Shown: one piece after another, positions 1-7,734 of the stretch | Position numbering within the stretch: the first letter of the stretch is position 1 | How the letters are laid out: each line of letters begins with the position of its first letter | Assembly: GCA_964549945.1 (NCBI GenBank) | Contig: CAZJXD010000094.1 | Span: 1 to 20,141 of the forward strand | DNA length: 20,141 bases | Origin: B25-G16 sp964549945 | GTDB lineage: Bacteria; Desulfobacterota; DSM-4660; Desulfatiglandales; B25-G16 | Direction of reading: 5' to 3' | The notes under the pieces: model-generated | Database searches by the model: none | What the model was told of the DNA's origin: nothing | The model's input: the letters and a program-made list of their open reading frames with translations, nothing else | Made by a program: the position numbers and the translations under genes

Positions 1-275
1 GTTTCCTTGCGCTTCCAGCGCACCCGCTGGGTGAGCGGGTGATTGAGCTTGATGGCGCCTGGCCGCGGGCACATGGCCACACAGCAGCCGCCATACCAGC
101 ACTCCTCGGGATAAAGCACGATAGGGGCCTTGCCCTTCTCTGGATTGGGTATAAGGATATCCACCTGGCACACATCCACACAGATATTACATCCATTGCA
201 GATATGGGGATCAAATATCACTGGTCTGGTGGGGGTGCACCAGTTGGGAAAGGCGTACACTTTTGTCTCGGTCAT
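1..275 (-). CDS. 2[4Fe-4S] AprB-like ferredoxin, 3' end cut by window edge
   Basis: Small iron-sulfur protein that should carry electrons to or from the adjacent flavoprotein. The reading frame is open from an ATG at 275 to the left edge (91 codons, no stop seen). It is preceded by a good ribosome binding site (GGAGGAGA). Motif 1 is Cys26-x2-Cys29-x2-Cys32-x3-Cys36; motif 2 is Cys59-x4-Cys64-Cys65-x3-Cys69-Pro. In ordinary dicluster ferredoxins and AprB the second motif is C-x2-C-x2-C-x3-C-P, so the second cysteine is displaced here; the same displacement is seen in the other ferredoxin (4081-4320). An additional Cys13 lies in a short N-terminal extension. It follows the 646-residue flavoprotein gene by 23 nt and is surely in the same operon. 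The partner assignment is inferred from order. The tail may be longer than in its paralogue, since the frame is still open. Confidence 0.85.
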   Translation of the reverse strand, partial: MTETKVYAFPNWCTPTRPVIFDPHICNGCNICVDVCQVDILIPNPEKGKAPIVLYPEECWYGGCCVAMCPRPGAIKLNHPLTQRVRWKRKE

Positions 276-298
276 GAATCTTCTCCTCCAGGTCTCTC

Positions 299-2239
299 TC
301 AGCGATGTTTCTCGTAGTTCTCTCTTAGGGATCCCCAAAAATCGATGAGGAGCTCTCCGGCCTTCACCTCTCCATCCTCCAGCCTAATAGTAACCCACTT
401 GTGCCACTTCGGCGGATCAACCTCGGGATAGTCCGGACGGTAAAAGTCGAGGTATTTACTGCTGGCCTTCCTCGCCATGGAGGCATGGAGGATCATCTCG
501 TTACACGTGAGGATATTGAAGACCTCCAGCGTGCGCATCAGCTTATGGGGATTGTCGGCACCTATCCTTGTGGCCTCGTTTTCCCTTAGATCTTCAAGCC
601 AGATCATGCCGATCTTTAAAAGCTCCGCGTTTTTATATTCCCCGCAGTAGTTCTGCATGATCCTGCACATCGCCGCATTGAGCTCCTTCCACTCGATCTC
701 CCCACTGCCTTTTAAGGGCCCATACACTCGAGTTTTTTCCTGCTCGATCTGCCCCCTCGTAGGTGATGGAGCCCGAGCCTTTCTCGCATATGCCGCCGCC
801 TTCCTCCCCGCGTACCTCCCTGTGGTAGCGGCATGGTAGTGGTAGTTCGCCGCGAACAGGGCATCGCCGGCTGCATAGAGGCCTTCCAGATTGGTCCTCA
901 AATCCCAGTCCACCACCAGCCCTCCCGCGTCGCCGATCTCCCCTCCGGTTCTGTCCTGGGGGCGCACACTCCCCCTCATGGGATCGCTTCCAAGGAGCAT
1001 GTAGCTCTGGAGCAGGTCCTTTTCAGGGTCGAATCCGGCCTCTGTGTAGGCCTGGAGGATCGGAACCCGGGTTCTGCCCTCCTCGCCCACCATGAGCCCC
1101 CAGATCGCCTTTCTCTCGTGCTCGGACATGCTGGATAGATCCGCATACAGGGGCAGCACATATTCCCCCTTTCTCACGAGATCCTCAAGATTAGGCGCAA
1201 GCTCCGGCCTTTTGTGTTCATAGGCGGTGGTCCGCTCCCCCAGAAACTTCTGGCCAGGCGCAGGCTTGCTGCGCTCAACCTCGGTCTTCAGAACCCTTCC
1301 GTCGCGATCCACATAGGGGATCTCCCTTCCTCGGGCATCCACCATGGTGCAGGGAAACCAGGTATTGAGTGGATTTCCATGGCCATAGTGGGGAACCACG
1401 TAGCCGCTTCCAAAGGAGGTAGGCCTTGATTTCTCCATCATGGTGAACTCGGCACCTGCCCTCCAGGCCATGGCGTGGCCGTCACCTACTATTTGAGTGG
1501 GCCTGAAATTCGAGATCGCCCTGAGCTCCGTGGAAAAACACCAGTTCCGCTGGTGTCGTGACATGCAGACAATGACCGCCTTGGCCTTGAGGATGAGGAA
1601 CTCTCCGGTTCTGACATTCAGCCCGGTGGCTCCCACCACCTTCGCTCCTACCTTCCCCCCTTCGGTGAGCAAACCGGTCGCCATAACCCTGTCGTAGATC
1701 TCCACGCCCAACCTCTGGCATTCCTTAAACAGGGCCGGCTTAAAGGTGGTGCCCCATACGCGAAAATGTATCTTGTTCACATAATCGTAGGCAAAGAGGA
1801 ACTTGGTTTCCTCATTCCTGAACGGCGCCCCCTTGAACGCATCCTCTGTATCCCTGATCTTCCCTCCCATCTTTTCCAGCTCAAGGAGCGCCTCATAGCT
1901 CTCCCTGGCAGCGATATACCGCGAAATAGCGTTCGTGTACCCACCAGTGAACTCCATCTCCCAGTCCACTATCTCCTCTGCGGTGATCTTTGAGCCCGGA
2001 TGAGGGGTATTTATCCAGTGATCGCATCCTGAGCCCCCGCTGCCACTTCGTATGGTGGCCCCCTTCTCAACCAGCATCACCTTCGCGCCACTCTTGGCAG
2101 CGCTTATGGCTGCCCAGCATCCGGCTATACCACCGCCCAAAACGAGTACCTCCGTATCAATCTCTTTTTCCTCGCCATACCGGATTGGGCGGGGCCACTC
2201 AGGTATCCCCTGTGTCTGTATGATCTCATTCCAATCCAT
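299..2239 (-). CDS. FAD-dependent AprA-like/fumarate reductase-like flavoprotein (A)
   Basis: Predicted cytoplasmic flavoenzyme of the FAD_binding_2 superfamily (fumarate reductase, L-aspartate oxidase, AprA). The Rossmann FAD motif GGGIAG is at residues 35-40, with acidic Glu58 ending the second strand. An IRSG-x4-SG-x-DH segment (63-74) follows. GDGHAMAWRAG (252-262) and GLYAAGD (453-459) are the later FAD-contact motifs. A C-terminal helical part ends in the family-like R-x-DYPE-x-D-x3-W region. The 646-residue length fits AprA better than short fumarate reductases. Arg272, within a segment like the AprA active-site arginine region, is a candidate substrate-binding residue. ATG at 2239 has a GAGGAG site upstream. 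The gene is 29 nt after flavoprotein B and 23 nt before a ferredoxin. The substrate is unknown; true APS reductase is unlikely because the neighbours are a TRAP transporter and a second flavoprotein rather than sat or qmo genes. A role in organic acid or sulfonate redox chemistry is inference. Confidence 0.88.
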   Translation of the reverse strand: MDWNEIIQTQGIPEWPRPIRYGEEKEIDTEVLVLGGGIAGCWAAISAAKSGAKVMLVEKGATIRSGSGGSGCDHWINTPHPGSKITAEEIVDWEMEFTGGYTNAISRYIAARESYEALLELEKMGGKIRDTEDAFKGAPFRNEETKFLFAYDYVNKIHFRVWGTTFKPALFKECQRLGVEIYDRVMATGLLTEGGKVGAKVVGATGLNVRTGEFLILKAKAVIVCMSRHQRNWCFSTELRAISNFRPTQIVGDGHAMAWRAGAEFTMMEKSRPTSFGSGYVVPHYGHGNPLNTWFPCTMVDARGREIPYVDRDGRVLKTEVERSKPAPGQKFLGERTTAYEHKRPELAPNLEDLVRKGEYVLPLYADLSSMSEHERKAIWGLMVGEEGRTRVPILQAYTEAGFDPEKDLLQSYMLLGSDPMRGSVRPQDRTGGEIGDAGGLVVDWDLRTNLEGLYAAGDALFAANYHYHAATTGRYAGRKAAAYARKARAPSPTRGQIEQEKTRVYGPLKGSGEIEWKELNAAMCRIMQNYCGEYKNAELLKIGMIWLEDLRENEATRIGADNPHKLMRTLEVFNILTCNEMILHASMARKASSKYLDFYRPDYPEVDPPKWHKWVTIRLEDGEVKAGELLIDFWGSLRENYEKHR

Positions 2240-2268
2240 TCGCTTCTCCTCAAGTCAAAACGTTGGCC

Positions 2269-4044
2269 CTATGTATCGACGGGAATCTTTGAGAAATGAA
2301 ACTCGCCGCTTTCGTCTTTCCTGATGGCCAAAAAGACAAGCCAGTTCTCATCATCCTGCTCAGGGTAGTCAGCCCTTACGAATCCCAGAGGGCCCGGGCG
2401 GCTCTCCTTTCTCTCAAGTGAGGATCTGAGCACCAGCTCGGCATTATCGATGATGGCCTTCACGTCCAGACACCTCCCCAGCTCATGGGGGTTCTCCGCC
2501 TTCAGCGGCGCCGCCTTTGCATCCTCCAATCGTTCGATCCCGCGCCTCAGCAAGCCCTCGCTTCTCGCCTCACCACAGTAAAAGTCCACCAGGTTCTGCA
2601 CGCCGATCTCCACCTCCTTCCAATAGAATCCCCCTCTTCGATCCAGCATATCGGCGCACATCTGCCTTCTCTGTTTCGCCGTGTCCTCCCTAGCTGACGG
2701 GAAATTCCCCCCTGCCGAGGCTCGCTTGGCGGCAATCTCTCCTGCCAACCATCCCTGGGTAAATGCCCCTGAAGAGGCCTGCCATGGAAGCCCCCCTACC
2801 TCATCACCGGCCGCGAAGAGATTCCCGATCTCCGTTTCCAGGTTCTCATCAACCCATAACCCTTTGGCCGCAGTGCCGGATATCTCACGAGGCCACAGCC
2901 CGGCATACTCCTGCCTGTTTCTTCGTAGATCCGCGCCTTCCTCACCTTGGAAATAGCGCATGAACTGGGTGCCCTTGCCCTCCTGCTTTATGGACCACTC
3001 GATGTAGGCGATCTCCTCGTCGGTGGCCTCGCTAAAATCCAGGTAAAACGGGCCATCGCCCGCTGCGTGCCTCTTTACCAAGCTCGCCCTGCCTCCTCGC
3101 CAGGCCTTCCTATCCTCGATCCACTTTCGCCTGACCTCAGGCGTCCACTTCTCCTTGCCCAAGTTCTCCCAGTCATAAAACTGGGTCCTAGGCACAATCA
3201 CACTCCCCTCCCCATCGATGATCCTGGCAGCGGGTTGTACCGTATTTCGCGGGTCACCATAGTTGGGATTGTAATTGCCGCACGGGCCCAGACCGAGGAT
3301 ATTGGTGAGAAACTCGATGTTTATGATGGGAAGCCCTGCACGGATAGCCATGGAGGTACCATCCCCGCACATGGGGGAGGGCATGCGGGTGTTGAAATCG
3401 AAGCCCGTGGGATTTCGGCTCAGCCGATTTGATCGACCCGTGGACAGGACCACCGATTTGGCCCTGAAGAAGTAGATATCGGCGGTACGAGTGTGTACCC
3501 CCACCGCCCCTGCTATCCCTCCATCCGTGATGATTAGATCGGTCATCTGCACACGGTTGATAATCTCAACCCCCCTTTTCATTGCTTCCTTTGTGAGCGT
3601 CGGCTTCAGGGGTTTTCCCTCGAAGTTGAACGAGGTAGGCACGCTGTGAAACTGGGGCACGATCCTGAACCCTCCAGGGATTGTGCTGTCGGTATACCTG
3701 AACTTGATGCCAAAGCCCTCAAGATCCTGGACCCGTTCATAGTTGGTGCCGGCGACCAGGTAGAAGAGGTCTCTCCTGAAGAAGCCATAGGAAGTCCCCA
3801 CGCGGTGATCCTCCGCCATGTCGTCAATAGTGTATCCCATCCTCTCGTGTATAGGGGGGATGTAGGCCCACGTGTGATCGATTCCCGATGCGGCACACCC
3901 GCTTCGTATGGTGTTAGACTTATCAACGAGGATTACCCTTACTCCCTCTCTTTCGGCGGCCTTGATTGCCGCCATACATCCGGCCAGTCCTCCTCCTATG
4001 ATCAAGACATCGGTCTCAATATCAATGATATGTAACTCCCTCAC
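2269..4044 (-). CDS. FAD-dependent AprA-like/fumarate reductase-like flavoprotein (B)
   Basis: Second flavoprotein of the module, 591 residues, paralogous to its 646-residue neighbour. FAD motif GGGLAG at 17-22, acidic Asp41, IRSG-x4-SG-x-DH at 46-57, GDGTSMAIRAG at 227-237, and NLFAAGDEVGG from 408 followed by ASSGAFTQG, which resembles the AprA motif. The C-terminus has R-x-DYPE-x-D-x3-W as in the neighbour. Where the neighbour has Arg272 this protein has Thr247 in an ungapped match, so the two may not share a catalytic role; both keep a YG-then-NT-x2-P segment just after. The start is GTG at 4044, chosen because a GAGGAG site lies 7 nt upstream and the FAD fold begins within 15 residues. 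It sits 36 nt after the ferredoxin gene at 4081-4320. It could form a heteromer with flavoprotein A or an independent pair with that ferredoxin; the substrate is unknown. Confidence 0.88.
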   Translation of the reverse strand: MRELHIIDIETDVLIIGGGLAGCMAAIKAAEREGVRVILVDKSNTIRSGCAASGIDHTWAYIPPIHERMGYTIDDMAEDHRVGTSYGFFRRDLFYLVAGTNYERVQDLEGFGIKFRYTDSTIPGGFRIVPQFHSVPTSFNFEGKPLKPTLTKEAMKRGVEIINRVQMTDLIITDGGIAGAVGVHTRTADIYFFRAKSVVLSTGRSNRLSRNPTGFDFNTRMPSPMCGDGTSMAIRAGLPIINIEFLTNILGLGPCGNYNPNYGDPRNTVQPAARIIDGEGSVIVPRTQFYDWENLGKEKWTPEVRRKWIEDRKAWRGGRASLVKRHAAGDGPFYLDFSEATDEEIAYIEWSIKQEGKGTQFMRYFQGEEGADLRRNRQEYAGLWPREISGTAAKGLWVDENLETEIGNLFAAGDEVGGLPWQASSGAFTQGWLAGEIAAKRASAGGNFPSAREDTAKQRRQMCADMLDRRGGFYWKEVEIGVQNLVDFYCGEARSEGLLRRGIERLEDAKAAPLKAENPHELGRCLDVKAIIDNAELVLRSSLERKESRPGPLGFVRADYPEQDDENWLVFLAIRKDESGEFHFSKIPVDT

Positions 4045-4080
4045 CCCTTTTCTCCTCGACTTCTCGCTAACGACCCTGAT

Positions 4081-4320
4081 TCATGACCTCTTAAATGAGC
4101 CCCGCATCTGGAATGGAGTGATGATCTTGATCGCGCCCTTATCCCCCCGGGGACAGTGCGATATGCAGCAGCCGCCAAACCAGCACTCCTCAGGATACAT
4201 CACAACTGGCGGCTTCCCTTTTTCCGGGTTGGGTACAAAGACATCACCCATGCACACCTCAACACATATGTTGCACCCATCGCAGAGATTCTCATCGAAA
4301 TGGATGTGCTTGAACGGCAT
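4081..4320 (-). CDS. 2[4Fe-4S] AprB-like ferredoxin
   Basis: Complete 79-residue ferredoxin, probably the electron-transfer partner of the flavoprotein encoded 36 nt downstream. Motif 1: Cys13-x2-Cys16-x2-Cys19-x3-Cys23, lacking the usual proline after the last cysteine. Motif 2: Cys46-x4-Cys51-Cys52-x3-Cys56-Pro; position 49, where a canonical or AprB cluster has its second cysteine, is glycine. The stretch between the motifs (PNPEKGK-x-P, then YPEECW-x-GGCC) is nearly identical to the ferredoxin at the left edge, so the two are duplicates or are held by the same partner. ATG at 4320 is preceded by a GGGGAG site. It lies 33 nt after the TRAP permease gene, consistent with one transcript. Eight cysteines remain available, so two cubane clusters are still possible, but the geometry of the second is uncertain. 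Confidence 0.9.
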   Translation of the reverse strand: MPFKHIHFDENLCDGCNICVEVCMGDVFVPNPEKGKPPVVMYPEECWFGGCCISHCPRGDKGAIKIITPFQMRGSFKRS

Positions 4321-4353
4321 TGTATTTCTCCCCTCTCATAGGTGCTCCTATTA

Positions 4354-6243
4354 CTATTCGATCGATCTTCCCCTTAACGGCCGCTTCTTCCTCCATTGGA
4401 AAAAAGTGACAATAACACACAGGGTTACTCCGATCGTGAACAGGATTTCGCTTTTCAGCATGAAAAACATCAATAACGACGCCCCTCCCACAGCGGTCAA
4501 AACCCTCTCCACTGCCGAGCAACTTCCAAGATAGTATCCCACAAACGCCACCTCCAGGCTGAGAAGACATAGGACCGCTGCTACAATCCCCAGAACCGCC
4601 CCGAGGGGTTCCTGGGGCTGAAGGAGCAGTATGGGGCAATAGATAAACATGATGGGGATTAAAAAACCACCTATCGCTGCCTTTGTGGCCTCAATAGCGG
4701 ATTTCATGTATGAGGCGTCGGCGAGCTTTGATGCGATAAGGGCAACCAGGGCCACAGGGGGGGTGAGAAATGCGAACACGGCGAAGAACATGACGAAGAA
4801 ATGGGACTGCTCAAATCCCACGCCCATCTTCACCAAGGCGGGTGCCGCAAACATGGAAACGATGAAATAGGCCGTTAAGGAGGGCCCGCCAAAACCCATG
4901 AGCACGCATATTGCCGCTATAATAATGAGCGCGAGCAGGAGATACCCGCTGCTCCATGCCTGTATGCCTGAGGAGAGCTTCACCCCCAGGCCACTCATGG
5001 TGACGGTAGCCATAATGAGCCCCACGCAGGCCGCTGATGCACCGATTCCCGCGCCTGCTCGGGCGCCTCTGACAAATCCCTGGATCACCTGACCGAAGGA
5101 GGGGCGATCCTTTTTCAGAAACGACACGATCACCGAGCTGATAATGGCCCAGAAGGCCACGTACATGACGCTGTAACCCTTGATGAAAAGCGCCAAGATA
5201 ACGATAAAGGGGGTAATGAATGAGGGCAAGGAGGTGAGCATCTCCCTCCATTTGACCTTTTCCTCATCAATCCCCATAATGTTGAGCTGCCCTGCCCGGA
5301 AATACACATAGAGCCCCACGGCCCAGAAATAAAGCAACGCGGGGATCACCGCCATAATGATAATCTTCAAATAGGGGATTCCCGTGATGCCGGCCATGCC
5401 AAAGGCCACGATCCCCATCACGGGAGGCATGATCTGCCCGCCGTTCGAGGCGGCCGCCTCGATAGCGGCCGCATGCTTTGGCTCGTATCCCACCCTTTTC
5501 ATGAGGGGTATGGTAAATGACCCGGTGATAGCCACATTCGCCGCGGCGCTCCCGGTTATGGAGCCTACCAGCGAGCTGCTCATTACAGCCATCATGCCGG
5601 GCCCCCCTTGCATCCTGCCCCCTATTATTCTTGCAAAGAGCATGAAGAACTTCGTTCCCCCCAATCCCTGGAGCACGCCGCCGAACAAGACGAACAGAAA
5701 AATGAAATTCGCAGAGGTCGGCAAGACGATGCCGAATATGCCATTCTGAAGCCCTATAGATAGATTTGCGATCGTCTGGTCAAGGTCCATGGCCTGACAG
5801 CGAAAAGGCTCTGGAAACGATTTGCCCACAAAGGGATAGAGCACGATGAGGATGGTGAGCGCGGGGAGGACCCACCCGAAGTCCCGGCGTGTTGCCTCCA
5901 ATACCAGAATAATCAGGAGCACGCCTATGACGAGGTCAAGGGTGGTGTTAAAATAGGCCCGGTCTTCCAGTTCTTCCCAGAAAAGCTGCACGTATCCGGT
6001 GGAGACCACGGCCAACAGGGTGAGGGCCAGAAGCAAGAGCCGGCGGAGCTTGCCCTTGGATTTTACCAATATATCCAAATATAGTAACACCAAACAGAAT
6101 CCGAGATGGGTATTAAAATGGGCCTTGGCTGCCTGGAGCAGCACCTGGGTAGATACCAGGTGGTAAAGGGCCATTGCCAATCCCACGACCACCACTGAGA
6201 TATAGAGCTTATTCTCTCGAATCTCCTCGAGAAGCGTATCCAT
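4354..6243 (-). CDS. TRAP transporter fused permease (DctQM, 4TM/12TM type)
   Basis: Membrane component of a TRAP-TAXI tripartite transporter, which imports organic acids using an ion gradient. Its 629 residues fuse the small DctQ-like four-helix subunit (about residues 13-125, four hydrophobic segments) to the large DctM domain (about 130-600, PF06808). The DctM part shows the glycine-rich core with GGVLQGLGG, a SSSLVGSITGSAAANVA loop and an EAAASNGGQIMPPVMG loop, characteristic of TAXI-type fused permeases. ATG at 6243 has AGGG a few bases upstream. It is the second gene of the operon; 164 nt separate it from the binding-protein gene and hold a strong stem-loop (6315-6352). Ferredoxin and flavoprotein genes follow. 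The substrate cannot be read from the sequence; known TAXI systems handle 2-oxoglutarate, glutamate and similar dicarboxylates. Confidence 0.95.
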   Translation of the reverse strand: MDTLLEEIRENKLYISVVVVGLAMALYHLVSTQVLLQAAKAHFNTHLGFCLVLLYLDILVKSKGKLRRLLLLALTLLAVVSTGYVQLFWEELEDRAYFNTTLDLVIGVLLIILVLEATRRDFGWVLPALTILIVLYPFVGKSFPEPFRCQAMDLDQTIANLSIGLQNGIFGIVLPTSANFIFLFVLFGGVLQGLGGTKFFMLFARIIGGRMQGGPGMMAVMSSSLVGSITGSAAANVAITGSFTIPLMKRVGYEPKHAAAIEAAASNGGQIMPPVMGIVAFGMAGITGIPYLKIIIMAVIPALLYFWAVGLYVYFRAGQLNIMGIDEEKVKWREMLTSLPSFITPFIVILALFIKGYSVMYVAFWAIISSVIVSFLKKDRPSFGQVIQGFVRGARAGAGIGASAACVGLIMATVTMSGLGVKLSSGIQAWSSGYLLLALIIIAAICVLMGFGGPSLTAYFIVSMFAAPALVKMGVGFEQSHFFVMFFAVFAFLTPPVALVALIASKLADASYMKSAIEATKAAIGGFLIPIMFIYCPILLLQPQEPLGAVLGIVAAVLCLLSLEVAFVGYYLGSCSAVERVLTAVGGASLLMFFMLKSEILFTIGVTLCVIVTFFQWRKKRPLRGRSIE

Positions 6244-6314
6244 GTATCCCTGCCTTCCAGTGCTCCTTAGGTCTATATGGAAAAAGCACAGTCCAATTGG
6301 CCAGTGTAAGGTAA

Positions 6315-6352
6315 GGCTTCGCGAGAGGCTCCTGTTGTCCTCTCGCGAAGCC
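6315..6352 (-). promoter_or_regulatory. Stem-loop between TAXI binding-protein and TRAP permease genes
   Basis: Perfect 14-bp inverted repeat, GGCTTCGCGAGAGG (6315-6328) against CCTCTCGCGAAGCC (6339-6352), with a 10-nt loop. It starts 55 nt after the stop of the binding-protein gene. No U-run follows it on the minus strand, so it looks more like an mRNA-stabilising or partly attenuating hairpin than a full Rho-independent terminator. The expected effect is more binding protein than permease. Confidence 0.7.
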
Positions 6353-6407
6353 GCCTAGCGGAGCGCTATGCCTCTACTCGTGTGCGAGAAGATAGGGCAT
6401 CAAACCT

Positions 6408-7469
6408 TTATCGCACGTCGAAGCCCGTAATCTCGATTCCCTTTTCCTTAAAGAATTTGACCGCAGCAGGATGGTACGCCTCCTCGGGTATGCTCAGAGA
6501 AGCCAGCGTCTCCTTGGCAATAATTTCACCTATCGGGTTATACTCCTTGAATTTGTGGGCATTTTCGTACACCACCCTCAAGATTTCGGCCACCACATGA
6601 TCCGGCATGCTGATGTGGGCGCAAAACCCCAACGGTTTGATTAATATGCCACATGGCTCGGTCTGCTGCGGACTGAGCATCTTTGGCGGTACCATGACCA
6701 CGCCCAAGGGGTGCCCTGTCTTCGCCTTGTAGGCCTTCACCGATTCTAGATCAAATGAGATGAAATACACCTTTTTCGTGGCAACCAGTTCGGCCTGGAA
6801 GGGGCTGTTGGCCCACACATTGGGAAGCTTTTTAAGGACATGACCGGTATAGATCACATCTACCAGCCCATCCCTGAGCGTATCGGCAGACATCTTCCCC
6901 GTGGAGTATTGATACTTGATCTTGTCAAGAGGGATTCCCATCTCCTTTAGTATCCCGGTATAGGTCATCTGACGGCTCTTACCGGCAGCGGAGTCAAATA
7001 TTACCCGTTTGCCTACCAGATCTCTCAAGCTCTTGATATCTGGATCCAAGGTGCAGAGCCCATTGCCGGCTACCCCCAGGATACATACAAATTTGAACTC
7101 ATCATAGTTAAAGGGGAAATTTTTATATGCCCCCCATCCGTGGTTCGCCTCCCACACATCCCAGGGCGTGTTAAAGAACAGGTAGTTTTTCCTTTTCTCT
7201 GGCTTTGTTACCAGCGTTTTCATGTGCTCGGCGGGTCCCCTTCCCTCCATGGCGGTTGCATGGAGCCAGGTACTGTTCTTGTTTATCTGCTCTGCCATGG
7301 CTACGCCCATGATATATGAGGCGAATCCCGCGGGCAGAGTGGAGATGTCGATCTCAAAACGTTGCTGAGCCGCAACCGCACCTTCAAGCCCCAGCGTCAA
7401 AAGGACGGTTGCTGTAAATACTATAATGCAGAGACGACCCTTTGCCGTTAAAAAATTTCTCTTTCTCAT
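6408..7469 (-). CDS. TAXI family TRAP transporter solute-binding protein
   Basis: Periplasmic substrate receptor of the TRAP transporter encoded next. The 353 residues start with a Sec signal peptide: a basic N-terminus, a hydrophobic core at about 13-28 and a probable cleavage after Val32-Ala33-Ala34. The mature part begins with a short strand and a glycine-containing loop (TLPAGFASYIMG), where typical TAXI proteins have their G-x-G-x2-G-x2-Y motif; this copy is divergent there. The middle has the two-lobed binding-protein pattern, with SLRDLVGKRVIFDSAAGKS around residue 145-165 and LRDGLVDVIYTG around 205. ATG at 7469 has GGAGGAGG four bases upstream. The gene is first in the TRAP operon and 265 nt after the GntR gene, so it probably has its own promoter. 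Assignment rests on fold pattern and on the fused permease that follows; the ligand is unknown. Confidence 0.88.
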   Translation of the reverse strand: MRKRNFLTAKGRLCIIVFTATVLLTLGLEGAVAAQQRFEIDISTLPAGFASYIMGVAMAEQINKNSTWLHATAMEGRGPAEHMKTLVTKPEKRKNYLFFNTPWDVWEANHGWGAYKNFPFNYDEFKFVCILGVAGNGLCTLDPDIKSLRDLVGKRVIFDSAAGKSRQMTYTGILKEMGIPLDKIKYQYSTGKMSADTLRDGLVDVIYTGHVLKKLPNVWANSPFQAELVATKKVYFISFDLESVKAYKAKTGHPLGVVMVPPKMLSPQQTEPCGILIKPLGFCAHISMPDHVVAEILRVVYENAHKFKEYNPIGEIIAKETLASLSIPEEAYHPAAVKFFKEKGIEITGFDVR

Positions 7470-7508
7470 GTTTCCTCCTCCCTTCTTTGGTTAATGTATC
7501 TTATATAC

Positions 7509-7520
7509 TCACCTCCTTTC
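7509..7520 (-). promoter_or_regulatory. Orphan near-perfect Shine-Dalgarno sequence in the TAXI leader
   Basis: On the minus strand the leader reads GAAAGGAGGTGA, 12 nt fully complementary to the 3' tail of bacterial 16S rRNA. It ends 39 nt before the TAXI start codon, which has its own site (GGAGGAGG, 7474-7481). No ATG, GTG or TTG follows the orphan site at usable spacing, so it does not start a visible gene. It may be a ribosome standby site or the remnant of a lost leader ORF. The remaining leader (7521-7734) shows no other clear element apart from a small TGCC-TATT-GGCA repeat (7544-7555). Confidence 0.5.
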
Positions 7521-7734
7521 CCTTAATTCTTCCTGGCACGCTCTGCCTATTGGCAAACCCATTGTTTCACACACGATTCATCTCCCCATGTAGTATGCAA
7601 GACCGCTATCTCGTGAAAGTGGAAATAGTAAAGCGAAAAATCCCCACCCCCCAGGTGCTCATAATTCGAGGTTTTGGGGCTACGTTAGAATAATAAGAAA
7701 AAATGGATTTCCGGGCCTTAAGGGATCAATAAAC

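Noticed and set aside
2947..3432. 161-codon plus-strand open frame
   Set aside because: It is antisense to the well-supported flavoprotein B gene, has no family features and no convincing ribosome site.
299..4320. True APS reductase (aprBA)
   Set aside because: Two different flavoproteins, altered ferredoxin cysteines and a TRAP transporter context with no sat or qmo genes do not fit dissimilatory sulfate reduction.
3908..4534. 208-codon plus-strand open frame across flavoprotein B, ferredoxin and TRAP permease ends
   Set aside because: It crosses three real minus-strand genes and their spacers and shows no domain pattern.
7690..7734. Rho-independent terminator after the GntR gene
   Set aside because: A T-run and a CCTTAAGG palindrome are present on the minus strand but no stem with a loop leads into the T-run.
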